Source: JAUVRX01 sp049664225
Lineage (GTDB): Bacteria > Acidobacteriota > Thermoanaerobaculia > Multivoradales > JAHEKO01
DNA: 64,000 nucleotides
Reading direction: 5' to 3'
Assembly: GCA_049664225.1 (NCBI GenBank)
Contig: JBATEX010000190.1
Location: forward strand, 186,001-250,000
This document shows positions 43,413 to 52,318 of this stretch, one piece after another (within the stretch, counting starts at the first letter, position 1; the number at the start of each line of letters is the position of its first letter). Both the position numbers and the translations under genes were made by a program. The notes under the pieces were generated by a model, which was not told the origin of the DNA, did not search any database, and saw nothing but the letters and a program-made list of their open reading frames with translations.

Positions 43413-43450
43413 CGCTGTACGCTCCCGGGTCGGTGGCGGCATCTATTCAC

Positions 43451-44509
43451 CTATCGCGCAATGAGACGGGGCAACGGCTCGAAGTCGGACAGGTCGGGAG
43501 CCTGCCGAGCCCTGATCAGCAACTGCTCTTCGTCGCGCCATCGGTGATCCAGAATGTAGATCCTGGGATCCACAGGCTGGAACCTACCGTCTTCCTGTTT
43601 CCTGCGCACCTCGTAGTGCAGGTGGGGACTGGTACTCCAGCCGCTGTTGCCCACAGAGGCGATCACCTCACCCTGTGCCACCTCCTGACCACTCTTGACC
43701 AGGATCTCGTCACAGTGCCCGAACAGAGTAATGAAGCGCTCGCCGTGAGCCAGCGCCACGAGGTTTCCATACCTCCACCAGGAGACACTCTGGCGGCTCG
43801 GATACCGACCGGCAAAAACCACCACGGCGTCGGCGGGAGCCCGAATCTGGGTGCCGGTCGTGGCCGCCAGATCCAGCCCAGGATGGTTGTCGATCTGTTT
43901 CGTGAACGGGCTTCGTCGCCTACCGAACGGACTGGTGAGCACGAATTCCCTCTCCGGCAGTGGACAGGCTGAAGGCGTGACTCTGACCTGTTCGTTGTGG
44001 GCCGTTTCGAAGGTCTCCAGCTCGGCGAGAAAAGTACCCAGCACGGCCACTTGCTCGCTCACCTGGGCCTTCATGCCCTGGCCATGTTGGACAGCATCTG
44101 CGTAGATCGTGGCAATCGGGTCTGGCGTGCTGTAGGGAAACCCTCCCTGACCTATCGAATCCTCGTCGTCCAACCCGTAGGTCAGAAGGATGCGGCCTGT
44201 CTTCAGGTGCAGCTCCTCACCCCACGACGCCAGCTCCTCGAGCTCGGAAGTAAGCTGTTCCAACCGCCGGCCCTGCTGGCTCCGCTCCTCTGCCAGCTGA
44301 CGATACCTGGCCAAGCGAAATCGGTTTGCGACGACGCTCGGCGTAACGACAAGACCGAAGAGTATGAGGAGCAGAAGCGCTCCTCCCAGCACCGTGAGAA
44401 ATCGGCTATGTCGCCGCGTCAGGAAGAGATACCCGACACCGCGGCGGATCCCAGCCGGATGGAACTGGATTTCTAGGACAGGCTCCCGAGCGGGGATTTG
44501 GTCAGCCAT
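43451..44509 (-). CDS. Membrane-anchored M23 family metallopeptidase
   Basis: LytM-type peptidoglycan endopeptidase or cell-shape factor. 352 aa: short cytoplasmic N-terminus, one membrane helix (about residues 38-62), a periplasmic coiled coil (YRQLAEERSQQGRRLEQLTS and beyond) and a C-terminal M23 domain (about residues 190-320). The zinc ligands are present: the HPGLD motif (His and Asp), and HLHYE with the preceding ITLFGHCDEILVKSGQEV. GNSGWSTSPHLHYEV is the usual active-site closure. The domain therefore looks catalytically intact. It is 38 bp before the bactofilin-like gene and 34 bp after the IMPase gene. Confidence 0.92.
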   Translation of the reverse strand: MADQIPAREPVLEIQFHPAGIRRGVGYLFLTRRHSRFLTVLGGALLLLILFGLVVTPSVVANRFRLARYRQLAEERSQQGRRLEQLTSELEELASWGEELHLKTGRILLTYGLDDEDSIGQGGFPYSTPDPIATIYADAVQHGQGMKAQVSEQVAVLGTFLAELETFETAHNEQVRVTPSACPLPEREFVLTSPFGRRRSPFTKQIDNHPGLDLAATTGTQIRAPADAVVVFAGRYPSRQSVSWWRYGNLVALAHGERFITLFGHCDEILVKSGQEVAQGEVIASVGNSGWSTSPHLHYEVRRKQEDGRFQPVDPRIYILDHRWRDEEQLLIRARQAPDLSDFEPLPRLIAR

Positions 44510-44542
44510 ACGGGCTCCGGACAGACCCTAGCACGACTCCTC

Positions 44543-45382
44543 TCAACCGACAGCGGGCCTTTCCACAAGAGAGTCCAAATCGGCCTCGCTGGCGTGCCGC
44601 CCGAGGATATCGACGAGGCCCGCCTGCACCCCTCTCGTTCCTGCCAGCAGATTCCCGGTGCGCAGGAAATCTCGACCCCCGTCCAGATCGGTCACTACAC
44701 CTCCCGCCTCCTCGATCAGGAGGCTACCAGCAGCCACATCCCACGCCGACAGACGGAATTCGAAGAAGCCGTCGAAGATCCCAGCAGCGGTGTAGGCCAG
44801 GTCCAGGGCCGCAGCACCGCAGCGGCGAATGGCCCGCGCCTCGAGAAAGACGTCGCGGAAGATATCGAGGTACAAATCGAGGGCCGCTTTGGCTTTGAAT
44901 GGATAACCCGTGGCCAGAAAAGCCCCCCTCAAGCCTTCTCGGCTGGATACGCTGATCGCCCGGCCATTCAGTTGGGCGCCGCCACCATTGGAAGCGGTAA
45001 AGAGATCGCCCCGCTCCGGAGCCAAGATGGCTGCCACCAACATCTGATCCCCCTTTCGACAGGCGATCGAGACCGCATAGGTGGGCAATCCCTGAAGGAA
45101 GTTGGTGGTGCCGTCGAGCGGATCCACGATCCACTCGAACTCGCTGGCATCGCCTCCCCGATAACCGGCTTCCTCGCTCAGGACACGATGCTCGGGAAAC
45201 CGATCGCCGAGGCAGTCCAACACTGCCTCTTCACTCTCCCGATCAGCCAGGGTCACGAAGTCGTTTTCCGACTTGGCTCTGACATCGAGCGCGCTGTCTC
45301 CGAACCGGTGGCGCAAAACCTCGCCGCCAGCCCGGGCCGCTGCCACCGCCGCTGCAAGAAGCTCATCGTACATGCTCCGCAT
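44543..45382 (-). CDS. Inositol monophosphatase family protein
   Basis: Mg-dependent, Li-sensitive sugar-phosphate phosphatase, 279 aa. Motif 1 VLSEEAGYRG, motif 2 EFEWIVDPLDGTTNFLQGL (metal-binding Asp-Pro-Leu-Asp-Gly-Thr) and motif 3 SAWDVAAGSLLIEEAGG are all intact. E. coli SuhB of this family also modulates transcription antitermination, but specificity here cannot be judged. The ATG at 45382 is chosen; a second ATG at 45373 is possible. It lies 47 bp after pyrC on the same strand. Confidence 0.93.
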   Translation of the reverse strand: MRSMYDELLAAAVAAARAGGEVLRHRFGDSALDVRAKSENDFVTLADRESEEAVLDCLGDRFPEHRVLSEEAGYRGGDASEFEWIVDPLDGTTNFLQGLPTYAVSIACRKGDQMLVAAILAPERGDLFTASNGGGAQLNGRAISVSSREGLRGAFLATGYPFKAKAALDLYLDIFRDVFLEARAIRRCGAAALDLAYTAAGIFDGFFEFRLSAWDVAAGSLLIEEAGGVVTDLDGGRDFLRTGNLLAGTRGVQAGLVDILGRHASEADLDSLVERPAVG

Positions 45383-45428
45383 TATCGCAGAGCCGATCGA
45401 CCAGCGGCTGAATCCCGACCGCGGCGGC

Positions 45429-46718
45429 CTACTTTTTGGGACGAGTCAAGACGGCTCCACCGAGGATCGTAGCGACCGGCCGACCTCGCAGCCGCCAGCC
45501 TTCGAACGGGGTGTTGCGAGCCTTGCTGCGGAATCGCTTTGCTCTGACCGTCACGGGTCGGTTGGGATGGAACACCGTCAGGTCACCAGGAGCACCCGGG
45601 ACGAGGGTACCCACCGGCAGGTTGAGGACCCGGGCAGGGCCAACCGTAAAGAGCTCCACCAGGCGATTCAGGGAGATGATGCCCGGCCTCACGAGGCGAT
45701 CGAGACAGACACTGAGGTTGGTTTCCAGCCCGATGATCCCGAAAGGCGCCGCGCTGAACTCGACGTCCTTTTCGTCCGCATGGTGCGGCGCATGATCGCT
45801 GGCAATCGCATCGATGGTGCCGTCTGCCAGGCCATTGAGCAACGCCTCCCGATCCCGTTCGGATCGCAATGGAGGGTTCATCTTGGTGTTGGTGGAGAAC
45901 CCACTCTCGCTTACCGCCTCGTCAGTCAGCAGAAGGTGGTGCGGGGTCACCTCGCAGGTCACCGCCAGCCCTTGCGCCTTGGCGCGACGCACCATATCCA
46001 GACTGCGACCGGTCGACAGATGGGCGACGTGATACCGGCCCCCGGTATCTTCCGCCAGCAAAACATCGCGCGCCACCATCACATCCTCCGCACTGCCTGG
46101 TGCACCAGGCAGCCCGAGGCGCGTCGACCATTCGCCTTCGTTCATGACGCCGCCGGCACTCAGATCGAGGTCCTGGGCGTGCTGAATCACGGGAATGTCG
46201 TAGTGCTGTGCATAGAGCAGCGCCCGGCGCATCAGCTCGGCATTGGAAACCGGGAATCCATCGTCCGAGATGGCGACCGCTCCGGCCGTAACCATCTCTC
46301 CGATCTCCGCCATCTCCTCACCCTTCTGGCCCTTGCTGACTGCCCCGATGGGGAAGACCCTGGCGAAGCCCGCCTCTCTGGCCTCCTTCATCACGTGCTC
46401 GGTAATCGATCGGTTGTCGATCACTGGAGCCGTATTGGGCATACAGGCAACCGAGGTGAAGCCCGCAGCCGCAGCCGCGAGGGTCCCGGTTCTGACGGTC
46501 TCCTTGTACTCCTGACCGGGCTCACGCAGATGCACGTGCATGTCGATGAGCCCAGGCGAAACCACCATTCCATGGGCCTCGTAGACCTCGGCACCTCGGA
46601 CACCCTTGACTTTCTTGTCGACCTGCGCGATGCAGCCGTCTTCGATGAGAATCTCCAAGACGCCATCCAGGTCCTGGCTGGGATCGACTACCCTTCCGCC
46701 TCGCACGACCAGCTTCAT
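45429..46718 (-). CDS. pyrC: Dihydroorotase, class I
   Basis: Third step of pyrimidine synthesis: cyclises carbamoyl-aspartate to dihydroorotate. 429 aa amidohydrolase with zinc ligands in GLIDMHVHLREPGQEYKET, further His residues in VIQHAQDLDL and VAHLST, the catalytic Asp in ASDHAPHHADEK, and the closing GAPGDLTVFHPN. The ATG at 46718 overlaps the pyrB stop (ATGA). pyrR-pyrB-pyrC is a conserved order. Confidence 0.95.
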   Translation of the reverse strand: MKLVVRGGRVVDPSQDLDGVLEILIEDGCIAQVDKKVKGVRGAEVYEAHGMVVSPGLIDMHVHLREPGQEYKETVRTGTLAAAAAGFTSVACMPNTAPVIDNRSITEHVMKEAREAGFARVFPIGAVSKGQKGEEMAEIGEMVTAGAVAISDDGFPVSNAELMRRALLYAQHYDIPVIQHAQDLDLSAGGVMNEGEWSTRLGLPGAPGSAEDVMVARDVLLAEDTGGRYHVAHLSTGRSLDMVRRAKAQGLAVTCEVTPHHLLLTDEAVSESGFSTNTKMNPPLRSERDREALLNGLADGTIDAIASDHAPHHADEKDVEFSAAPFGIIGLETNLSVCLDRLVRPGIISLNRLVELFTVGPARVLNLPVGTLVPGAPGDLTVFHPNRPVTVRAKRFRSKARNTPFEGWRLRGRPVATILGGAVLTRPKK

Positions 46719-47656
46719 TCTGCCTCCTGCAGGGCGCCGGCCAGCAGATAGAGAACCGCCATCCTCACCGCCACTCCGTTGGCAACCTGCTCCAAGATGA
46801 CCGAGTAGGGCCCATCGGCGACATCGCTTGCGATCTCGACGCCCCGGTTCATCGGTCCCGGGTGCATGATGATCACGCCTCGTTTGGCCGGCTTGAGTCG
46901 CTCACGGGTCAGGCCGAAGAGATTGAAGTACTCCCTCGTCGAAGGGAAGGCCATGCGGGACTGACGCTCCAATTGAACGCGCAGCATCATGATCACATCG
47001 GCACCCTCGATAGCCTCGTCGAGGGTGTAGACCGTCTTGACGCCCAACTTCCCCACCTCTACCGGCATCATGGTTCGCGGCCCCGCCAGCGTGACCTCGG
47101 CCCCCATCTTGTTGAGAAGATAAATGTTCGAGCGCACGACCCTGCTGTGCTCGATGTCGCCGACAATGGAGACCTTGAGGCCTTCCAACCGGCCCCTGTG
47201 CTGCACAATCGTCAAGGCATCGAGAAGTGCCTGAGTGGGATGCTCGTGGGCTCCGTCGCCGGCGTTGATGACACCTGACGAAAGCCGCGCCGCGAGCATG
47301 TGCGGTACGCCGGGGTGGCTGTGTCGGATAACAATCAGATCCGGCGCCATCGCCTGGAGGTTGAGGGCCGTATCGATCAGGCTCTCGCCCTTGGAAAGCG
47401 AGGAGCTGGACGAAGAGAAATTCAGGCTGTCAGCCGAGAGCCGCTTCTCGGCGATTTCGAAGCTGGAGCGCGTCCGAGTCGATGGCTCGAAGAAGAGATT
47501 GACCACCGTCTTGCCGCGCAGCGTCGGCACCTTCTTGATCGGACGCTCCGAGACCTCCCTGAACGACTCGGCCGTGTCCAGAATCAGCTGGATCTCCTGC
47601 GGCGAAAGATCCGCGATTCCAACCAGGTCCTTTCGGCTCCATCCCTCTTGTGTCAT
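46715..47656 (-). CDS. pyrB: Aspartate carbamoyltransferase catalytic subunit
   Basis: Second step of pyrimidine synthesis. 313 aa with carbamoyl-phosphate-binding FFEPSTRTRSSFEIAEKRL, HPTQALLDALTIV, the aspartate-binding region VIMMLRVQLERQ and the closing MHPGPMNRGVEI. No regulatory PyrI is next to it. It overlaps pyrC by four bases and begins six bases after pyrR, so the three are co-expressed. Confidence 0.96.
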   Translation of the reverse strand: MTQEGWSRKDLVGIADLSPQEIQLILDTAESFREVSERPIKKVPTLRGKTVVNLFFEPSTRTRSSFEIAEKRLSADSLNFSSSSSSLSKGESLIDTALNLQAMAPDLIVIRHSHPGVPHMLAARLSSGVINAGDGAHEHPTQALLDALTIVQHRGRLEGLKVSIVGDIEHSRVVRSNIYLLNKMGAEVTLAGPRTMMPVEVGKLGVKTVYTLDEAIEGADVIMMLRVQLERQSRMAFPSTREYFNLFGLTRERLKPAKRGVIIMHPGPMNRGVEIASDVADGPYSVILEQVANGVAVRMAVLYLLAGALQEAE

Positions 47657-47662
47657 CGGTGT

Positions 47663-48214
47663 CTACTCGGGTTCCATGATCATGACTTTGTCCTCCCCGT
47701 CGGTAGCGACGAAGCGGACTTCTACGACCTCATCTGGATCGGAGGCGATCTTGCGGCCGACGAAATCAGCCTGAATGGGCAACTCGCGGTGTCCACGGTC
47801 CACCAGTACTGCCAGCTGCACTGCTTTCGGTCGGCCGTAGTCGGTCAGGGCGTCCAGCGCCGCTCGAATCGTCCGGCCCGTGTACAGAACATCGTCACAA
47901 AGCACCAGAGTCTGGTCTTCCACCGGGCCGGGGAGACGGGTCTCCTTGACCACCGGTTGGGGGGCGATGACGGAGAGATCGTCCCGGTAGAGAGTGATAT
48001 CCAGGACACCGATAGGCACTTCGTGCCCTTCGGAGCGCTCGATCTCGGCAGCCAGCCCCTCGGCCAGGGGCACACCTCGAGTCCGGATGCCGACCAGCAT
48101 GAGCCCTTCGACACCCCCATTGTGCTCGAGAATCTCCCCGGCCATGCGGCGGAGAATTCGTGCCATCTGCTGTTCGCTGAGAACGTTCTTCTTGAGCTTA
48201 TATTCGCCTGACAA
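47663..48214 (-). CDS. pyrR: Bifunctional pyr operon regulator / uracil phosphoribosyltransferase PyrR
   Basis: Phosphoribosyltransferase-fold protein that in many bacteria binds pyr mRNA and also has uracil PRTase activity. 183 aa. Segments seen are LMLVGIRTRGVPLAEGLA, LDITLYRDDLS, the PRPP loop LVLCDDVLYTGRTIRAALD and VLVDRGHRELPIQADFVG. I chose the TTG at 48214: GGAGGG lies six bases upstream and the N-terminus (SGEYKLKKNVLSEQQMARIL) then aligns with PyrR. A TTGACA-N18-TACCAT promoter lies just upstream; it predicts a leader of about 16 nt, too short for an attenuator at this site. Confidence 0.94.
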   Translation of the reverse strand: MSGEYKLKKNVLSEQQMARILRRMAGEILEHNGGVEGLMLVGIRTRGVPLAEGLAAEIERSEGHEVPIGVLDITLYRDDLSVIAPQPVVKETRLPGPVEDQTLVLCDDVLYTGRTIRAALDALTDYGRPKAVQLAVLVDRGHRELPIQADFVGRKIASDPDEVVEVRFVATDGEDKVMIMEPE

Positions 48215-48237
48215 GGCGAGCCCTCCAGATCGCTGGC

Positions 48238-48267
48238 ATGGTATGCCGCCCGCGTCTCGGGTGTCAA
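48238..48267 (-). promoter_or_regulatory. Sigma-70-type promoter for pyrR-pyrB-pyrC
   Basis: On the minus strand a perfect TTGACA (complement of 48262-48267) is followed after 18 bases by TACCAT (complement of 48238-48243). The expected transcription start is near 48231, about 16 bases before the TTG start of pyrR. Confidence 0.55.
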
Positions 48268-48377
48268 CCGAAGCACCGCACCGATGCGATGCCGTGCGAG
48301 ACTTCCATGGAGCCATGGCGGCGCCTGAACAGCAACCACCAGATCTCGTGCCGTACCTTCTCCGGCACCCCAAGGCC

Positions 48378-48407
48378 TTGTGGTAGGCCGATGGGCTCTG
48401 CTATCCT
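48378..48407 (+). promoter_or_regulatory. Possible extended -10 promoter for smc
   Basis: TTGTGG (48378-48383) and TATCCT (48402-48407) are 18 bases apart, and TGC directly precedes the -10 box as in extended -10 promoters. The smc ATG is 26 bases downstream. Confidence 0.35.
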
Positions 48408-48432
48408 CCGCCGCCAAGGGATCCTTTGCGCC

Positions 48433-51400
48433 ATGTTCAAGCTCAACCGCCTCGAGCTCTCGGGCTTCAAGTCCTTCGTCGATCCGGTGAACCTGGAGGT
48501 TTCGGGTCGGCTGACCGCGATCGTAGGGCCCAACGGATGCGGCAAGAGCAACATCGCCGACGCCTTCGTTTGGGTGCTGGGCGAGCGCAGTGCCAAGAGC
48601 CTCCGCGGCGAGAAGATGGAAGACGTCATCTTCGCCGGCGCCAAATCGCGCCGACCTCTAGGCATGGCCGAGGTCAATCTCGAGCTTCTCACCGACAACG
48701 GCTTTGCCAAGGCCGAGGACGGTCGAATCCGCATCGGGCGCCGCATCTACAGGACCGGCGAGAGCCAATACCTGCTCAATGGCAAAGTCGTCCGCCTGAA
48801 GGACATCAAGGACCTCCTGATGGACACAGGGCTGGGGATCCGAGCCTACTCGATGATCGAGCAGGGCAAGATCGGCATGATCCTCTCCGGCAAGCCCCAG
48901 GAGCGCCGTCGATTGCTCGAGGAGGCCGCCGGCGTCACCCGCTACAGGGAACGGCGAAGGCTGGCTGAGATCAAGTTGGAGGAAGCGAAGGCCAACCTGG
49001 CCCGCCTGGACGACATCGTCTCCGAGGTGGAGCGAGCGCTTCGCTCACTCAAGAGACAATCCAATGCTGCCCGCCGCTACGGCGAGAGGCAAGAGGAGTT
49101 CAACCGTCTGCTCCGGCAGGTTCTGGAAGGCCGCTGGACCAACCTGCAGCTTCGACTCGCAGACTACCGCTCCCAGATCGAGGATCTGGTCAGTCGCGAA
49201 AGCGAACAAACTGCTGCCCTGCATCGGCAGGAGGCTACCCAGACAGAGGCCGGGGAGGAGCTCGAGAGACTCTCCCGACAGCTTGCCGATCGTCACAGCC
49301 AGGTCGCCGATCTCGCCGCCACCATCGAAGGCAAACAAGAGTTCATCAAAGGCTCCAGGGAGCGACTGCAAGAGCTCACTGAACGAGTGACAGCGGGCCG
49401 TGCTGCAGCAGAGGAACGCAGGATCCGCCTGCAAGAGCTCGAGGCCGGTCTCACAGAGCGCCAGGAGCGGGTGGCTCAACTGCGTGAGGAGCGGGAGAGG
49501 GCGCAGGCCGAGGTCAACGAGGACGAAGCCCGGATTGCCCAGGTCGAGACCCTGACCAAAGAAGCCGAGGAACGGCAGGCTTCGCTCCGCGACCGACTTC
49601 TCTCCTCCATCAATGAGCTCTCGGGCCTCCGCAATCGGCTGCATCAGGAGCAGGTCGAGCGTGAGAAGGGCAAGCTGCGGAGTCGCCATGTCGAACAGGA
49701 GCTGGAAAAAAAGGCGATCGAGGTCGCCAAGGCCGAACAGCACTTGAGGGAGACTGAAGGATCTACCAGCGAGCTGCGCTCCATGGTAGAGGAGCAGGAG
49801 GGCCTCATCGGTGAACACAGGGCTCGGCTGGAAGAGCTGAAGGGACGCCAGTCGGAGCTGGCCGGCAGGCAAGACGAGCTCGAGCAGGAGCTCACCGACC
49901 TCAGTCAGCGCCAGCGGCTTCTTGCGCAATTGTCAGAAGAGCAGGACAGGCGCCGAGCCGCGGTCCGCAAGTCTCTCGCAGAGGCCGGTTTGGAAGATCC
50001 GACATTCCTCGGCGACAGTCTGAAAGTGCCCGAAGAATGGACAGCGAGCCTCGACCTGTACCTTGGGGAGCTCGAGAACGCGGTCGTCCTCGAGGACGGC
50101 ACCGAGGCTCTCGATCTGGCTCGGGCGCTCGAGGACGGTCAGACCCGCGGCAGCTTGCTTCAACCAGCAAGAGAAAGCTCGAGCACCTCGACACCAGACG
50201 ATCCTGCCATCCATTCATCTCTGGGAGAGGCGCTCTCCCTGCCGACTGAAGTGGTGAACGCGCTGCCGCCAGCTTATCTCGTCGAAAGCTCCCGTGACGC
50301 CCGGAGGTTGGCCAAGCGGCACCCAGGTCTCGCCTTTATCAGTCGCGACCGACTCTGGGCTCAGGCCGGTGTCCTGCACGTCCAGGGCCAGGGGGCTCGG
50401 CCAGGGCAGCTCGAACGGGAGACCGAGCTGGCCGCCATCTCTAGGCGGCTTCGGCCGCTCGAAAAAGAGCTTGCTGGTGTCACACAGGAGATCGAGACCC
50501 TGGCCGCCGAGCACAGGGACCAGGAGGACTCGATTCGTCGCCTCGAAGCCGAGAGTTCCGAAGCTCGCCAGACCCTCGCAGTGGCCGACGCGCGCCTCAG
50601 GGATGCCTCGGCCAGAAAGCACCGTCTCGAGGAAGAGCACAGGACACTCCAGCAGGAGCTCGGTGACATTGGCCAGGAGATCGGCAAAGTCGCCGACGAC
50701 GCCGCCTTCCTGGCCGAGCGACTTCACCGTGGTGAGGTCGGTCACGGAGAGCTGGAAACCGCTTTCGATGAAGCCCAGAAAGAAGTCGATCAGATCCGGC
50801 AGGAACGCGAGACGACCCGCACCTCGGGAGTGAGCCGTCGGGGCCGCCTCGAGCTGGTAGCTCAGCGATTCGAAGCGAGCGAAGACGAGATCACCCGCTA
50901 TCTCGGAGAAATCGAGCAGCACCGCCACCAGATCGATCAGTGGCAGGACCTGGAATCGAGCCTGGACGTCCGCGGTCGCGAGATCCAGGATGCCATGAAG
51001 CAGTCTGAACTGGACCTGCAGAAAGCGCTAGAGAATCGCGACATCTCCCAGCAGGACGTGCTGGCCGCTCAGGATCGCCTCGACGAGCATCGAGCGCGGG
51101 TCCGCGAGTTGGCAGAGCAGATCGAGGTTACGCGCGAGCAGCGGGATGCTCTTCGGTCCGAGACTTCCGAGGTCAGGGTGAGTGAGGCCGCAGTCAAACA
51201 GGACTCAGAGCACCTGGTGAGCCTCTTTCGGGAGGAGTTCGACGAGGCACCGCCCGAGGAGGTAGGAGCTCCAGCCGAGAACCTCGACGAGCTCGAGGTC
51301 GATCTGGACCGTCGCCGGCAGGCAATCGAGCGTCTCGGACCTGTCAACCTGTTGGCTGCCAAGGAGTACGAGGAGCAGTCAGAGAGACACATCTTTCTCA

Positions 51401-51972
51401 CCGAGCAGCGGGCGGATGTCCGGGCCTCCGTGAAGCGTCTGACTGAGACCATCCGAGAGATCAACGAGACCTCGAGTCAACGTTTCAAGGAGACCTTCGA
51501 GACGGTCAATCAGCACTTTCGCGAGACCTTCGTGGAGCTGTTCCGCGGCGGTGAAGCGGAGATGCGCCTCCTCGACCCGGACGACATGTTGGAAACGGTC
51601 ATCGAGATCGTCGCCCGACCTCCGGGTAAGCGGCTGCAGAATCTCATGCTGCTCTCAGGTGGTGAAAAGGCCCTGACTGCCATCGCTCTCCTCTTCTCCC
51701 TCTTCAAGGCCAAGCCCTCGCCATTCTGCATTCTCGACGAGGTCGACGCACCTCTGGATGACATCAACACCCTGCGCTTTGTCGAGCTGCTGAGGACCAT
51801 GTCGGGCGATACCCAGTTCGTCGTGATCACGCACAACAAGCTCACCATGGAAGCCGCTAGCTTGCTGTACGGCGTGACCATGCAGGAGCGCGGCGTTTCA
51901 AACCTGGTCTCCGTCGAGCTCGATGCTGTTCAGCCAGAGCTCGAGCCCCAGCCAGCCGCAGCGGCCGGTTGA
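48433..51972 (+). CDS. smc: Chromosome segregation protein SMC
   Basis: Condensin ATPase. 1179 aa. N-terminal Walker A IVGPNGCGKSNIADAFVWVL at residues about 31-50, followed by the QGKIGMILSGKPQERR region and a long coiled coil of about 350 residues. A hinge domain (about residues 515-640, TFLGDSLKVPEEWTASLDLY onward) precedes a second coiled coil. The C-terminal ATPase has signature LLSGGEKALTAIALLF, Walker B FCILDEVDAPLDDINTLRF and D/H loops VVITHNKLTMEAA. The ATG at 48433 gives the standard MFKLNRLELSGFKSF start. Divergent from pyrR across 218 bp. ScpA/ScpB are not in the window. Confidence 0.97.
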   Translation: MFKLNRLELSGFKSFVDPVNLEVSGRLTAIVGPNGCGKSNIADAFVWVLGERSAKSLRGEKMEDVIFAGAKSRRPLGMAEVNLELLTDNGFAKAEDGRIRIGRRIYRTGESQYLLNGKVVRLKDIKDLLMDTGLGIRAYSMIEQGKIGMILSGKPQERRRLLEEAAGVTRYRERRRLAEIKLEEAKANLARLDDIVSEVERALRSLKRQSNAARRYGERQEEFNRLLRQVLEGRWTNLQLRLADYRSQIEDLVSRESEQTAALHRQEATQTEAGEELERLSRQLADRHSQVADLAATIEGKQEFIKGSRERLQELTERVTAGRAAAEERRIRLQELEAGLTERQERVAQLREERERAQAEVNEDEARIAQVETLTKEAEERQASLRDRLLSSINELSGLRNRLHQEQVEREKGKLRSRHVEQELEKKAIEVAKAEQHLRETEGSTSELRSMVEEQEGLIGEHRARLEELKGRQSELAGRQDELEQELTDLSQRQRLLAQLSEEQDRRRAAVRKSLAEAGLEDPTFLGDSLKVPEEWTASLDLYLGELENAVVLEDGTEALDLARALEDGQTRGSLLQPARESSSTSTPDDPAIHSSLGEALSLPTEVVNALPPAYLVESSRDARRLAKRHPGLAFISRDRLWAQAGVLHVQGQGARPGQLERETELAAISRRLRPLEKELAGVTQEIETLAAEHRDQEDSIRRLEAESSEARQTLAVADARLRDASARKHRLEEEHRTLQQELGDIGQEIGKVADDAAFLAERLHRGEVGHGELETAFDEAQKEVDQIRQERETTRTSGVSRRGRLELVAQRFEASEDEITRYLGEIEQHRHQIDQWQDLESSLDVRGREIQDAMKQSELDLQKALENRDISQQDVLAAQDRLDEHRARVRELAEQIEVTREQRDALRSETSEVRVSEAAVKQDSEHLVSLFREEFDEAPPEEVGAPAENLDELEVDLDRRRQAIERLGPVNLLAAKEYEEQSERHIFLTEQRADVRASVKRLTETIREINETSSQRFKETFETVNQHFRETFVELFRGGEAEMRLLDPDDMLETVIEIVARPPGKRLQNLMLLSGGEKALTAIALLFSLFKAKPSPFCILDEVDAPLDDINTLRFVELLRTMSGDTQFVVITHNKLTMEAASLLYGVTMQERGVSNLVSVELDAVQPELEPQPAAAAG

Positions 51973-52067
51973 TCGAGTCGAGTCGATCCGACCCCACCGG
52001 CCTCGCCGCCAACGGGCGTGCCTGACAACTCCTGAAGAAGACCTATCTGCGGTAAGCTCGACTCTCG

Positions 52068-52280
52068 ATGACCGAGAACCTGACACGCCGGCAGTATCTC
52101 CTCTCGCTCCTCGAAGTAACCGGCGTCCTGGTCCTCTTCGGTGTGCCAGCCGCACTCTGGGCGCAACGACAGTCGACCAGACATCGGGCGCACGGCTCAC
52201 AGCGGAGTGTCCCAAGGAGCCAGCAACGCTACAAGTCTCGAAAAAGGGCAGCGCGGCCCCAGAAGCGTTCCTACCGCTAA
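52068..52280 (+). CDS. Possible small membrane protein
   Basis: 70-aa open frame in the 347-bp gap between smc and the DUF1579-like gene. It begins MTENLTRRQYLLSLLEVTGV, with a twin-arginine-like basic pair before a single hydrophobic helix (about residues 9-31), then a very basic, hydrophilic tail (Arg/Lys/Ser/Gln-rich). The layout fits a small tail- or signal-anchored protein. The ribosome-binding site is not clear, and the tail is low in complexity, so it may be non-coding. Confidence 0.4.
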   Translation: MTENLTRRQYLLSLLEVTGVLVLFGVPAALWAQRQSTRHRAHGSQRSVPRSQQRYKSRKRAARPQKRSYR

Positions 52281-52318
52281 GTAAGTTCTGTTCCACCCTG
52301 GAGAGCCAGGAGCCCATC

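Noticed and set aside
48215..48432. PyrR-type attenuator in front of pyrR
   Set aside because: No anti-antiterminator-like consensus was seen, and the predicted promoter is too close to the gene.
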